12,872 nucleotides of DNA, from positions 1-12,872 of the forward strand of contig UQPD01000072.1 in NCBI GenBank assembly GCA_900542795.1, in the 5' to 3' direction. Origin of the DNA: an uncultured Prevotella sp. (GTDB taxonomy: Bacteria > Bacteroidota > Bacteroidia > Bacteroidales > Bacteroidaceae). Below, piece after piece: positions 7,227 through 12,872 of the stretch (within the stretch, counting starts at the first letter, position 1; each line of letters opens with the position of its first letter). The notes below the pieces were generated by a model. That model saw nothing but the letters and a program-made list of their open reading frames with translations, was not told the DNA's origin and searched no databases. Made by a program: the position numbers and the translations under genes.

Positions 7227-7233
7227 AAAGATA
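7226..7233 (-). promoter_or_regulatory. Probable -7 element for the exbB operon
   Basis: On the minus strand this reads TATCTTTG, fitting TAnnTTTG. Transcription would start near 7219, about 85 bases before the exbB ATG. A TTTG (7250-7247) is present upstream, but the 13-base spacing is too short and no TTTG lies at 19-21 bases, so the promoter is incomplete by consensus and may need an activator. Confidence 0.45.
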
Positions 7234-7447
7234 ATACATTAAAATGCAAATAACGCCTTTTAAACACACTTTTTTTCTGAAAAAATCTGGTTTTATGTAG
7301 TAAAACTCGATTTTACCGCGTCTATAGCCTTTTTAAAAGAATTAAGTGTTAAATATCAGCCATTATATTCTATTAGGCAAAGTCATTTTTACCTCTGCAC
7401 ATAACCAAAATGTAATACTGTATACTTAGCACTTAATACTTATTCAA

Positions 7448-8332
7448 TTACTTATTGAGTGTTACACGTCCCGAGCCAATCATTTGTCCATCAGCAAAGA
7501 CGTAGGCTGAATATGTACCTCCACTCAAGAATTCGCTAACAGGCACATAAACCGAAGTATGCACCTCTTGGCCTGAATATTCAATGGTTTTAGCCGCCGA
7601 ATAACCAATGTTGCGATTTTCGTAATGGAAAGTTCCCGACTGATTTACCACCTGCTGTCCAGGTTTAAGCAATCTCACATAAACTGTGCGATTACCTGCT
7701 GTTGCTGTTACGTTACGAGTAATAGTAAACGACACGGCAAAACGTGCAATATCCTTGCTTTTCTTAGCATTCTTACCATTTTTCTTCAATGGTGTAACCG
7801 AAATACCAGTAGCATTCAACTGAGCAGCAATAGCCACACGTTCATTAAGATGTGAGTTTTCAGCTTGGATATTACTATTTTCTTGGCGCACACGTTCTGC
7901 ATCAGCACGAGCCATATCGCGTTCACCCACTAAGGCTTGATTAACTTGTTGCAAAGAATCAACCTGTCGGATATAATCGCGCAAAACAGCACGTACAGTA
8001 GCGAGCTCATTTTTCAAACGAAGAATTTCTGCAGAATTATCAGCCTTTGTGCGCTTCAGTTCCTTTAAAAGATTCTCAGCACGGGCTTGTTCTTGATTCA
8101 ATCGGTTAATAAGCGAATCGTCTTTCACGTTGCGCTTCAATTCACCATATTGGCTTGCAAACTCTGCATATTGGTTTTCCATTTCCTTTTTGTCGAGTTC
8201 GGCAAGCTGACGCAATTCTGCCAATTCCTTTTCTTTGTCTTCGAGTTTCTTTTTGTCACCATTACAAGCAACCATCATGCCGATAACAGCAAAAACGAAG
8301 ACGAGCAAGAGAGTATGAGTTGACTTTTTCAT
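7448..8332 (-). CDS. Coiled-coil lipoprotein of unknown function
   Basis: This 294-residue protein has a lipoprotein signal peptide ending MVAC with probable lipidated Cys23. Residues about 27-168 are rich in Lys, Glu, Leu and Arg with heptad spacing and should form a long coiled coil. After a basic linker (about 182-195, 'PLKKNGKNAKKSK'), residues about 196-294 look like a compact beta-sandwich ('VYVRLLKPGQQVV', 'HTSVYVPVSEFLSGGTYSAYVF'), possibly Ig-like. This is a surface or periplasmic spacer with a terminal binding domain by its design. I do not recognise a named family. It lies between ilvE and the exbB operon on the same strand. A long hairpin separates it from ilvE, and no promoter is obvious in the 75-base gap, so it may be expressed by read-through. 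Confidence 0.8.
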   Translation of the reverse strand: MKKSTHTLLLVFVFAVIGMMVACNGDKKKLEDKEKELAELRQLAELDKKEMENQYAEFASQYGELKRNVKDDSLINRLNQEQARAENLLKELKRTKADNSAEILRLKNELATVRAVLRDYIRQVDSLQQVNQALVGERDMARADAERVRQENSNIQAENSHLNERVAIAAQLNATGISVTPLKKNGKNAKKSKDIARFAVSFTITRNVTATAGNRTVYVRLLKPGQQVVNQSGTFHYENRNIGYSAAKTIEYSGQEVHTSVYVPVSEFLSGGTYSAYVFADGQMIGSGRVTLNK

Positions 8333-8345
8333 ATATACTATAAGG

Positions 8346-8398
8346 TGTTCTCCCCTGCCCTATTCTCACAGCTAAATAGGGCATTAAAGGAGAGAACA
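8346..8398 (-). terminator. Long hairpin between ilvE and the lipoprotein gene
   Basis: The outer stem TGTTCTC (8346-8352) pairs with GAGAACA (8392-8398). The inner stem TGCCCTATT (8356-8364) pairs with AATAGGGCA (8375-8383). An asymmetric internal loop (3 and 8 bases) separates them. On the minus strand no T-run follows the stem. The T5 run lies on the other side (8400-8405, read on the plus strand), where no gene would use it. It may be a weak terminator, an mRNA processing site, or a 3'-end stabiliser for ilvE. Confidence 0.5.
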
Positions 8399-8407
8399 GA
8401 TTTTTAA

Positions 8408-9427
8408 TTACTCAATTACAGTGGTCCAACCATGCACATCAGGCTCAGTACCATACTGAATGGCACGAAGATGTGTATAAAGCTTTTCGCTCCAAGGACC
8501 TGGTTTACCATCCTTCGAAATGACGTAGCTCTTATGGTTTTCAAGATCGTCAATTTTACGGATAGGACTAATCACAGCTGCTGTGCCACAAGCACCAGCT
8601 TCTTCAAAGGTTGTGAGTTCTTCCTCAGGGATAGGACGCACTTCAACCTCCATGCCTAAGTCCTTAGCCAACTGCTGCAAGCTGCGGTTGGTAATAGAGG
8701 GGAGAATAGAAGACGATTTCGGTGTAATATACTTACCCTCTTTAATACCAAAGAAGTTAGCAGCACCACATTCGTCAATATACTTTTTTTCCTTGGCATC
8801 AAGATAGAACTCTGAAGCATAACCTGCATCATGTGCCATCTTGTTAGCAGCCAAACTGGCTGCGTAGTTACCACCCACCTTATAACGGCCAGTACCTAAG
8901 GGAGCTGCACGATCATATTCGCGAATAATTACATAATCGTTCGTAGCAAAGCCCCCCTTAAAGTAAGGACCTACAGGCGAAACAAAGATGACAAACAAAT
9001 ATTCGTTAGCAGGATGCACACCAACTTGAGCCCCCGTACCAATAAGAAGCGGACGTATGTAGAGCGATGCACCACTTTCATAAGGCGGCACAAAACGTTC
9101 ATTCAACTTCACAACCTTCTTCACCATTTCTTCAAAAAGTTCGGTAGGAAGTTCAGGCATAAGGATACCACGACAAGTACTCTGCAAGCGTTCTGCATTA
9201 TCCTTGATGCGGAATGCGCGAATTTTACCATCAGGGCAGCGAAAAGCCTTCATACCCTCAAAAGCCTCCTGACCATAGTGAAGAGCTGTGGCAGCCATGT
9301 GGATGTTGATGGTTTCAGAAGACGAAACCTCTATTTCGCCCCACTTGCCATTACGGTAGTAGCAGCGCACGTTGTAATCGGTGGGCATGTAACCAAACTT
9401 GAGGTTTGCCCAATCAATATTTTCCAT
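8408..9427 (-). CDS. ilvE: Branched-chain amino acid aminotransferase
   Basis: IlvE uses pyridoxal phosphate to interconvert leucine, isoleucine and valine with their 2-oxo acids, using glutamate/2-oxoglutarate. It acts in the cytoplasm at the last step of branched-chain synthesis. The 339-residue protein is full length for the larger class IV (BCAT-like) type. Visible hallmarks are 'HYGQEAFEGMKAFR' (about 50-63), 'SLYIRPLLIGT', 'GRYKVGGNYAAS' with the PLP-binding Lys183, and 'ECGAANFFGIK'. The C-terminal 'GACGTAAVISPI' fits the cofactor phosphate-binding region. It is a single gene by layout: no other ilv or leu genes are in the window. The start at 9427 gives the expected N-terminus ('MENIDWANLKFGY'). 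Confidence 0.96.
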   Translation of the reverse strand: MENIDWANLKFGYMPTDYNVRCYYRNGKWGEIEVSSSETINIHMAATALHYGQEAFEGMKAFRCPDGKIRAFRIKDNAERLQSTCRGILMPELPTELFEEMVKKVVKLNERFVPPYESGASLYIRPLLIGTGAQVGVHPANEYLFVIFVSPVGPYFKGGFATNDYVIIREYDRAAPLGTGRYKVGGNYAASLAANKMAHDAGYASEFYLDAKEKKYIDECGAANFFGIKEGKYITPKSSSILPSITNRSLQQLAKDLGMEVEVRPIPEEELTTFEEAGACGTAAVISPIRKIDDLENHKSYVISKDGKPGPWSEKLYTHLRAIQYGTEPDVHGWTTVIE

Positions 9428-9456
9428 AATGCTTCATTTATTATTTAATTTGCCGA

Positions 9457-9515
9457 CAAAATTAAGCATTATATCAATAGAGTGTACACAAAATGCAAGA
9501 GTTTTTACAAAGCTA
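9457..9515 (-). promoter_or_regulatory. Candidate -7 boxes for ilvE
   Basis: Two minus-strand matches to TAnnTTTG lie upstream of ilvE: TAATTTTG (9464-9457, 30 bases before the ATG) and TAGCTTTG (9515-9508). Neither has a perfect TTTG at 19-21 bases. The first has one at 24 bases (9492-9489) and the second has CTTG at 18 bases. One of them probably serves ilvE, but the choice is uncertain. Confidence 0.4.
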
Positions 9516-9570
9516 ACAATAAAATGGGCATAACAAGCATCGAAATCCCTATAGATTAACCGTTCTAAAA

Positions 9571-9602
9571 TTTGGCAATTTGCCTCATACACTTTAACTT
9601 TG
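9571..9602 (+). promoter_or_regulatory. Bacteroidetes-type promoter of the DUF554 gene
   Basis: TTTG (9571-9574), a 20-base spacer and TAACTTTG (9595-9602) match the Bacteroidetes promoter consensus exactly. Transcription would start near 9609 and give an unusually long leader of about 130 bases before the ATG at 9739. Confidence 0.65.
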
Positions 9603-9703
9603 CACTAATTTTGCTTTGCGCAAATTAGGCTGCGGCTCGGCAATAAAAATAAAAATCCCTTGGCTTTTTATTTTGTATTGAACTCGCCTTGCACTAATTT
9701 TGC
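9600..9703. repeat. Leader block bounded by 15-base direct repeats
   Basis: TTGCACTAATTTTGC occurs at 9600-9614 and again at 9689-9703. Between the copies are a near-palindrome (TAATTTTGC against GCAAATTA, about 9606-9627), a GC-rich stretch (GGCTGCGGCTCGGC at 9628-9641), and an AT hairpin (AAAATAAAAA at 9646-9655 with TTTTTATTTT at 9665-9674, nine-base loop). The block fills most of the DUF554 leader. The layout resembles short intergenic repeats I recall upstream of genes in Prevotella and Bacteroides, but copy number cannot be judged from one window. Confidence 0.6.
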
Positions 9704-9738
9704 ATAAAAAATAACACATATTCCTCCACACACCCAAC

Positions 9739-10437
9739 ATGTACGCAATTATCATTAACGCTGTAGCCATTATCGTGGGCAGCGCCATCGGAGCACTTTT
9801 TAAGCGCGGCATTAGCGAAAAATACGTCAACGTGCTCAACTCTGCTATGGGACTTTGTGCCATCACCTTAGGTATGAACGTTGCCATCGAGAGCATGCAA
9901 AAAACGCAATACCCCGTACTTTTCATTTTCTGTTTGTCATTAGGTGGTCTTACAGGCACCTTACTCAAAATGGATCAACGCATGGAACGCGCCACACGTC
10001 GTATTTCCACAACCAACCTTGCCGAAGGCATTACCACAAGTATATTACTATGTTGCGTTGGCACCCTTGCCATGATGGGTCCTGTTATGAGTGCACTCTA
10101 TGGTGACAACACCTACTTAATGACAGCTGCTACACTCAATCTTGTCACAGTTCTTGTGTTAGCCTCGTCCTATGGCTTTGGCATTGCACTCACTAGTATT
10201 GCTGTGTTTGTATGGATGTCAGCCATCTACGGCATTGCACTCCTCTCCCGATCATTTATCTCCACCGAACTCATCTCTGAAGTTTCACTTGTCGGAGGTA
10301 TCCTCATCACAGCTTCAGGTTTGGGCGTACTACACATAAAGGATTGCAAAACCATCAACCTGCTTCCCTCTCTCTTTATGCCCATGTTATTCTTTGCCGT
10401 TCGAGCATTATTTCACCATTTTGGAATAGTTTTTTAA
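9739..10437 (+). CDS. DUF554-family integral membrane protein (YdfK/YqgA-like)
   Basis: This 232-residue protein has about six to seven hydrophobic helices. The N-terminal 'INAVAIIVGSAIGALFKRGISEKY' and 'GLCAITLGMNVAIES' match the start of DUF554. The central 'CCVGTLAMMGPVMSALYGDNTYLMTAATLNLVTVLVLASSYGFGI' contains the family's CVG-x-x-A-x-x-G and GD-x-x-x-L patterns. Many relatives carry a Lys and an Asp in the helix after GD ('tKaiLD'), whereas this copy has Ala and Asn there. Family members are inner-membrane proteins possibly involved in transport; the substrate is unknown. It is divergent from ilvE, has a clear promoter and a long repeat-containing leader, and no terminator is obvious after its stop. 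Confidence 0.88.
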   Translation: MYAIIINAVAIIVGSAIGALFKRGISEKYVNVLNSAMGLCAITLGMNVAIESMQKTQYPVLFIFCLSLGGLTGTLLKMDQRMERATRRISTTNLAEGITTSILLCCVGTLAMMGPVMSALYGDNTYLMTAATLNLVTVLVLASSYGFGIALTSIAVFVWMSAIYGIALLSRSFISTELISEVSLVGGILITASGLGVLHIKDCKTINLLPSLFMPMLFFAVRALFHHFGIVF

Positions 10438-10519
10438 ACAGATTGTTCGCGCGCGCGTTCCTATAATATATAATAAGGTAATTCTAAAAGTTCTGACAAA
10501 TAGGTTTACACACAATTAA

Positions 10520-10939
10520 GAACACTGCCATCTCACACCCAACTATTATTATGCATCTACCGACATTGGTGTCGCACAAATGGCTAAGGGGGCTAACTTA
10601 GGCATCTGGTTCGACACAGACATCAAGAGCAGTGTTGCGGGTCAACTGAATCCCTTATTCAAGAGTTTTACGCAAAACGAAAATATGAACATTAACTGCG
10701 AGATAGATAAAGTAGAGAACGGTGCTCCGTTAGCATTCAACAAGGCTTGGGACTTTGCCTTACAAACGGGTAGTCCTGCTCTAACAGGCGGTGTTACGAA
10801 TGTTGAACGTCTCTTCCCCAATGGTCTTCCCTTCTTTGGCATGAAAAAAGTAATATTCTTCGACAACTCAAACGATCAAAATTACTACTTCACAGCCCCA
10901 CAACCTAATGGTCGCTTCGGTGCAAATGGAAATAAATAA
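10520..10939 (+). pseudogene. 3' remnant of an unidentified, probably exported protein
   Basis: The frame is open from just after a stop at 10517-10519 to the TAA at 10937-10939. The first ATG is at 10580 (119 residues), but protein-like sequence continues upstream of it ('NYYYASTDIGVAQ' before 'MAKGANLGIWFDT'), so that ATG is probably internal to a lost larger gene. The residues are rich in Asn, Phe, Gly and Asp, with 'GGVTNVERLFPNGLPFFGMKKVIFFDN' and no hydrophobic segment, like the end of a secreted or surface protein. No signal peptide or promoter is visible. I do not recognise the family. It ends just before a strong hairpin and a nearby insertion sequence, fitting a decayed region. A short real gene starting at 10580 cannot be excluded. 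Confidence 0.5.
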
Positions 10940-10947
10940 TGAATAAT

Positions 10948-10990
10948 GAACGATGAAAGATGTACATCATTTTTCATCGTTCGTTTTTTA
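10948..10990 (+). terminator. Intrinsic terminator after the gene remnant
   Basis: GAACGATGAAA (10948-10958) pairs perfectly with TTTCATCGTTC (10972-10982). Inside lies a second palindrome, GATGTACATC (10959-10968), and the stem is followed by six T residues (10984-10989). It starts eight bases after the stop of the remnant. An overlapping alternative pairing, 10939-10953 with 10993-11007 (15 perfect pairs), is also possible. Confidence 0.8.
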
Positions 10991-11047
10991 TTTCGTTCAT
11001 TATTCATCGCTCATTTTTTATTTTCTTCTTTTTTTATTATTATTGAC

Positions 11048-11065
11048 TGAGCCCACTTTAAAAAG
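11048..11065 (+). repeat. Left terminal inverted repeat of the IS
   Basis: TGAGCCCACTTTAAAAAG is identical to the complement of the right end. After it the two ends diverge (GGGCA here, TAAGG at the other end, both read inward). Confidence 0.93.
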
Positions 11066-12746
11066 GGGCATATTTTGAATCCAGTCTGACCAGTGTGGTC
11101 ATTCTGAGTGAAACATAGCAATCGGCTCCGCTGGTGAATATCTTTCGAGAAATCGCTTTGAAAGAGCCGAAAACTTCTCTAATAGGCCCGAAAAAGGCAA
11201 ATATCGATCTTTGAAATGTTGAAATCTGGAATATTACCATCCTTCGGAGGTTCATCCACATACATCTGCTATATGCATGCATACGATGTTTGAGCAAGCC
11301 CCTATATCGGGTCTTGCCATTACGTGTATGAAAACTGTATTGGAACATGGCAGCTTCTACGTTATTCCGTTTATGCTGTTCCTCTAAAGGAAGGCTTTCT
11401 ATCTGCTTCCTTAGCTGATAGGCTTTAATGTCTTTGTCTTCAAAGTAACGCCAACCGGTTTTGTTGTTCCATGGGATTCTCCATCGCTTTCTGGAGCCCT
11501 GCTTTGTGACGGCTTTGACGGCCTCATAGGTGTTGCCAGTAGCAATTTCCCTGATGGTCAGACCATCCTCGTCATGTGGTATCAGTTCCCATCTACAGCC
11601 ACCTTGCATCTTACCTGTCTTGAGTTGCATGGCATTGTGATTCTTCGCAAACTCTCGATTGTCTGGACTTTGATAGGCACCATCTGCATAAAGGTCTTTA
11701 ATGGTAGAATCCGTGACACGTTCACTGTTTTCCACAGCCTCCTGAAGGAAATGGCAGTCTGCAAATACTGCAGTTTCAACCTGAACGGAAGTGATGATGT
11801 TAGGCTTGCCTTCCTCTACAGTCTCTGTGATGTTGGTCACATAGCCTTGCACCTTCTGGTCGTTCTTGCTACGATAGGTTGCATCAGGATCGTTAGGATT
11901 CTGAAGACTGTCAGCCTTTACCTCCTTCTTGTCTCGAAGTACAGCCTTTCCGTCCATTATGACATACTGTTCATCAAACAGACGCTGAAGAAGATCATGT
12001 GCAGGAGAAGTAGCTGGAAAAGCTGCCAGTATCTCCATGATGAAATTACCAATTCTGGCAAGATTGCTCTGAAGCGTATCAGAGTCAGAGCGATAAACTG
12101 TCTTGGAGGAATCCTCTTTCAAGTATTCCTTTGCCCGTTCTTCCTGCTCTGGGGAGAGATGGGTAAGTGTGCATGTCTTGAGGAACTTGACCAGAGTTGT
12201 ATGTATCAGTTCATAGCGAGACTGGCAAGCGATATTGCTGCCGATAAGCTTACTGTCCATACGGACGCATTTGCCTGATATCTTGAGAAGATGTACCTGA
12301 TTGCCGGCAAGCTGCTCGAAGCAGAGCTGCATCAGGTCAATGCCAGTTCTTTCCTGATATTCGCAGATGCGGCGGCGAAACAGATAATAGGTATCTATTG
12401 ATGGGGTTACATCAGTCAGAAGTTCCATGCCGAGAGCCTTTCTGGTAAGAAGGTCAAACTCGCACTTCTCAAACAGATCCTCGTCGCTGCAACCGAATCC
12501 CTCCTTCAAGACTGACATTGCCACGAGTATGCGAATGGAGGCATTTGGGCGGCCGCTCTTCTTGCCTTCTGGAAACAAAGGCTTGAATATCTCCTCATCA
12601 ATCTTGGTCGTCACGAGACTATAAAATTGGTTATGCCATGCGTTGGGGTCAGAATACTTCTTTGAAGCACGACTTCCTAACTGCATTGAGGGAGCCGTGA
12701 ATATATCTAACTGAGGATTCGGATTTGTCTTTTTAAACATAGTCAT
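11058..12746 (-). CDS. IS1182-family DDE transposase
   Basis: This enzyme cuts and joins the IS ends. The N-terminal part has the DUF772-like block of this family ('LFPEGKKSGRPNASIRILVAMSVLKEGFGCSDEDLFEKC', then 'TYYLFRRRI'). Counting from the far upstream ATG at 12797, catalytic candidates are Asp181 ('VRMDSKLIGSN'), Asp372 ('LYADGAYQSPDNREF') and Glu481 ('NNVEAAMFQYSFHTRNGKTRYRGLLKHR'), a D-D-E triad. 'DPDATYRSKNDQKVQGY' before the second Asp is typical. I chose the ATG at 12746 (562 residues), because a TATCTTTA -7-like box at 12772-12765 would put the transcript start downstream of 12797. The ATG at 12740 is equally possible. The frame is intact, with its stop inside the left inverted repeat. 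The family assignment is from memory of conserved blocks. Confidence 0.9.
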   Translation of the reverse strand: MTMFKKTNPNPQLDIFTAPSMQLGSRASKKYSDPNAWHNQFYSLVTTKIDEEIFKPLFPEGKKSGRPNASIRILVAMSVLKEGFGCSDEDLFEKCEFDLLTRKALGMELLTDVTPSIDTYYLFRRRICEYQERTGIDLMQLCFEQLAGNQVHLLKISGKCVRMDSKLIGSNIACQSRYELIHTTLVKFLKTCTLTHLSPEQEERAKEYLKEDSSKTVYRSDSDTLQSNLARIGNFIMEILAAFPATSPAHDLLQRLFDEQYVIMDGKAVLRDKKEVKADSLQNPNDPDATYRSKNDQKVQGYVTNITETVEEGKPNIITSVQVETAVFADCHFLQEAVENSERVTDSTIKDLYADGAYQSPDNREFAKNHNAMQLKTGKMQGGCRWELIPHDEDGLTIREIATGNTYEAVKAVTKQGSRKRWRIPWNNKTGWRYFEDKDIKAYQLRKQIESLPLEEQHKRNNVEAAMFQYSFHTRNGKTRYRGLLKHRMHAYSRCMWMNLRRMVIFQISTFQRSIFAFFGPIREVFGSFKAISRKIFTSGADCYVSLRMTTLVRLDSKYAPF

Positions 12747-12845
12747 TCTGTTTGATTGATGGTGTAAAGATACGAAAAATATTCCAGATAACAGCATAAA
12801 TCAGAGATTATTTTCGTGAAATATAAATATTTAAAACAAGCCTTA

Positions 12846-12863
12846 CTTTTTAAAGTGGGCTCA
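12846..12863 (-). repeat. Right terminal inverted repeat of the IS
   Basis: CTTTTTAAAGTGGGCTCA is the exact complement of the left end. It lies upstream of the transposase gene, leaving about 100 bases for its promoter. Confidence 0.93.
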
Positions 12864-12872
12864 CTACTCAAG

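Larger units (their letters stand above)
7134..7447. other. AT-rich intergenic region upstream of exbB
   Basis: This 314-base stretch holds no convincing gene. Its exbB-proximal part contains the -7 element at 7226-7233 and the palindrome at 7208-7226. Farther up are AT runs and a pair of imperfect inverted 16-mers (7341-7356 and 7422-7437, 14 of 16 matching). I saw no clear intrinsic terminator after the lipoprotein gene that ends at 7448. Confidence 0.8.
9428..9738. other. Divergent intergenic region between ilvE and the DUF554 gene
   Basis: This 311-base stretch holds no convincing gene. From left to right it contains candidate -7 boxes for ilvE on the minus strand, a well-formed plus-strand promoter (9571-9602), and a repeat-like leader block (9600-9703). 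Open frames crossing it run antisense into the DUF554 gene and lack family features. Confidence 0.8.
11048..12863 (-). mobile_element. Complete IS1182-like insertion sequence
   Basis: The element is 1,816 bases long and bounded by perfect 18-base inverted repeats: TGAGCCCACTTTAAAAAG at 11048-11065 and its complement at 12846-12863. It carries one transposase gene on the minus strand, filling nearly the whole element. Its stop codon (11058-11060) lies inside the left inverted repeat. If the ends are taken as 11049 and 12862, a three-base direct repeat ACT flanks it (11046-11048 and 12863-12865). With the 18-base ends no longer duplication is visible. Only nine bases of sequence remain beyond the right end. 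It looks intact and possibly active. Confidence 0.9.

Noticed and set aside
7247..7250. TTTG as the -33 element of the exbB promoter
   Set aside because: It is only 13 bases from the -7 box, and the Bacteroidetes spacing is about 19-21.
9600..9703. Known metabolite riboswitch in the DUF554 leader
   Set aside because: I could not match the conserved core of any riboswitch class that I know. The AT hairpin and direct repeats fit a repeat element better.
9594..9968. Minus-strand open frame of 124 codons across the DUF554 leader and gene start
   Set aside because: It reads antisense through the DUF554 coding start, and its C-terminal part is just the translated leader repeat.
11574..12278. Plus-strand open frame of 234 codons inside the IS
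   Set aside because: It overlaps the catalytic region of the transposase in antisense and shows no recognisable domain, so it is not a passenger gene.

Overview
The window looks like a piece of a Bacteroidales chromosome, probably Prevotellaceae or a close relative. The evidence is a moderately AT-rich composition, genes without clear Shine-Dalgarno sequences, promoters of the Bacteroidetes type (TTTG, about 19-21 bases, TAnnTTTG), lipoproteins with Bacteroidetes-style N-termini, and an exbB-exbD-exbD-tonB cluster of the kind common in this phylum. It is almost certainly a draft contig. Bases 1-49 are an Illumina Nextera adapter with its i5 index, not genomic DNA, and the window ends nine bases beyond an insertion sequence.

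Left half (123-7133, all minus strand). Transcription runs from high to low coordinates. ExbB (6267-7133), two ExbD paralogues (5632-6243 and 4975-5619) and TonB (4079-4945) form a tight operon that would energise outer-membrane TonB-dependent transporters with the proton motive force. It ends at a very strong intrinsic terminator (3987-4040). A second unit starts from a near-consensus promoter (3914-3944): a PstS-like substrate-binding lipoprotein, a PD-(D/E)XK Rpn-family nuclease with a 13-unit Gly-x-x-x repeat, and a secreted or periplasmic TPR protein. The Rpn gene looks like a later arrival between two envelope genes.

Middle (7134-9738). An AT-rich leader region carries a -7 element and a perfect palindrome at the presumed exbB start site. 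Next come a coiled-coil lipoprotein of unknown function and a branched-chain amino acid aminotransferase (ilvE), both on the minus strand and separated by a long hairpin. The region between ilvE and the next gene holds divergent promoters and a repeat-like block bounded by 15-base direct repeats.

Right part (9739-12872). A DUF554-family membrane protein is on the plus strand. It is followed by an open frame that lacks an upstream start and looks like the 3' remnant of a larger gene, a double hairpin, and a complete IS1182-like insertion sequence (about 1.8 kb, 18-base perfect inverted repeats, one intact transposase on the minus strand).

I saw no tRNA, rRNA, CRISPR array or obvious defence island. 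I did not find a convincing new multi-gene system. The points most worth following are the operator-like palindromes at the exbB and pstS-like promoters, the Rpn repeat gene inside the envelope locus, and the repeat-like leader of the DUF554 gene.
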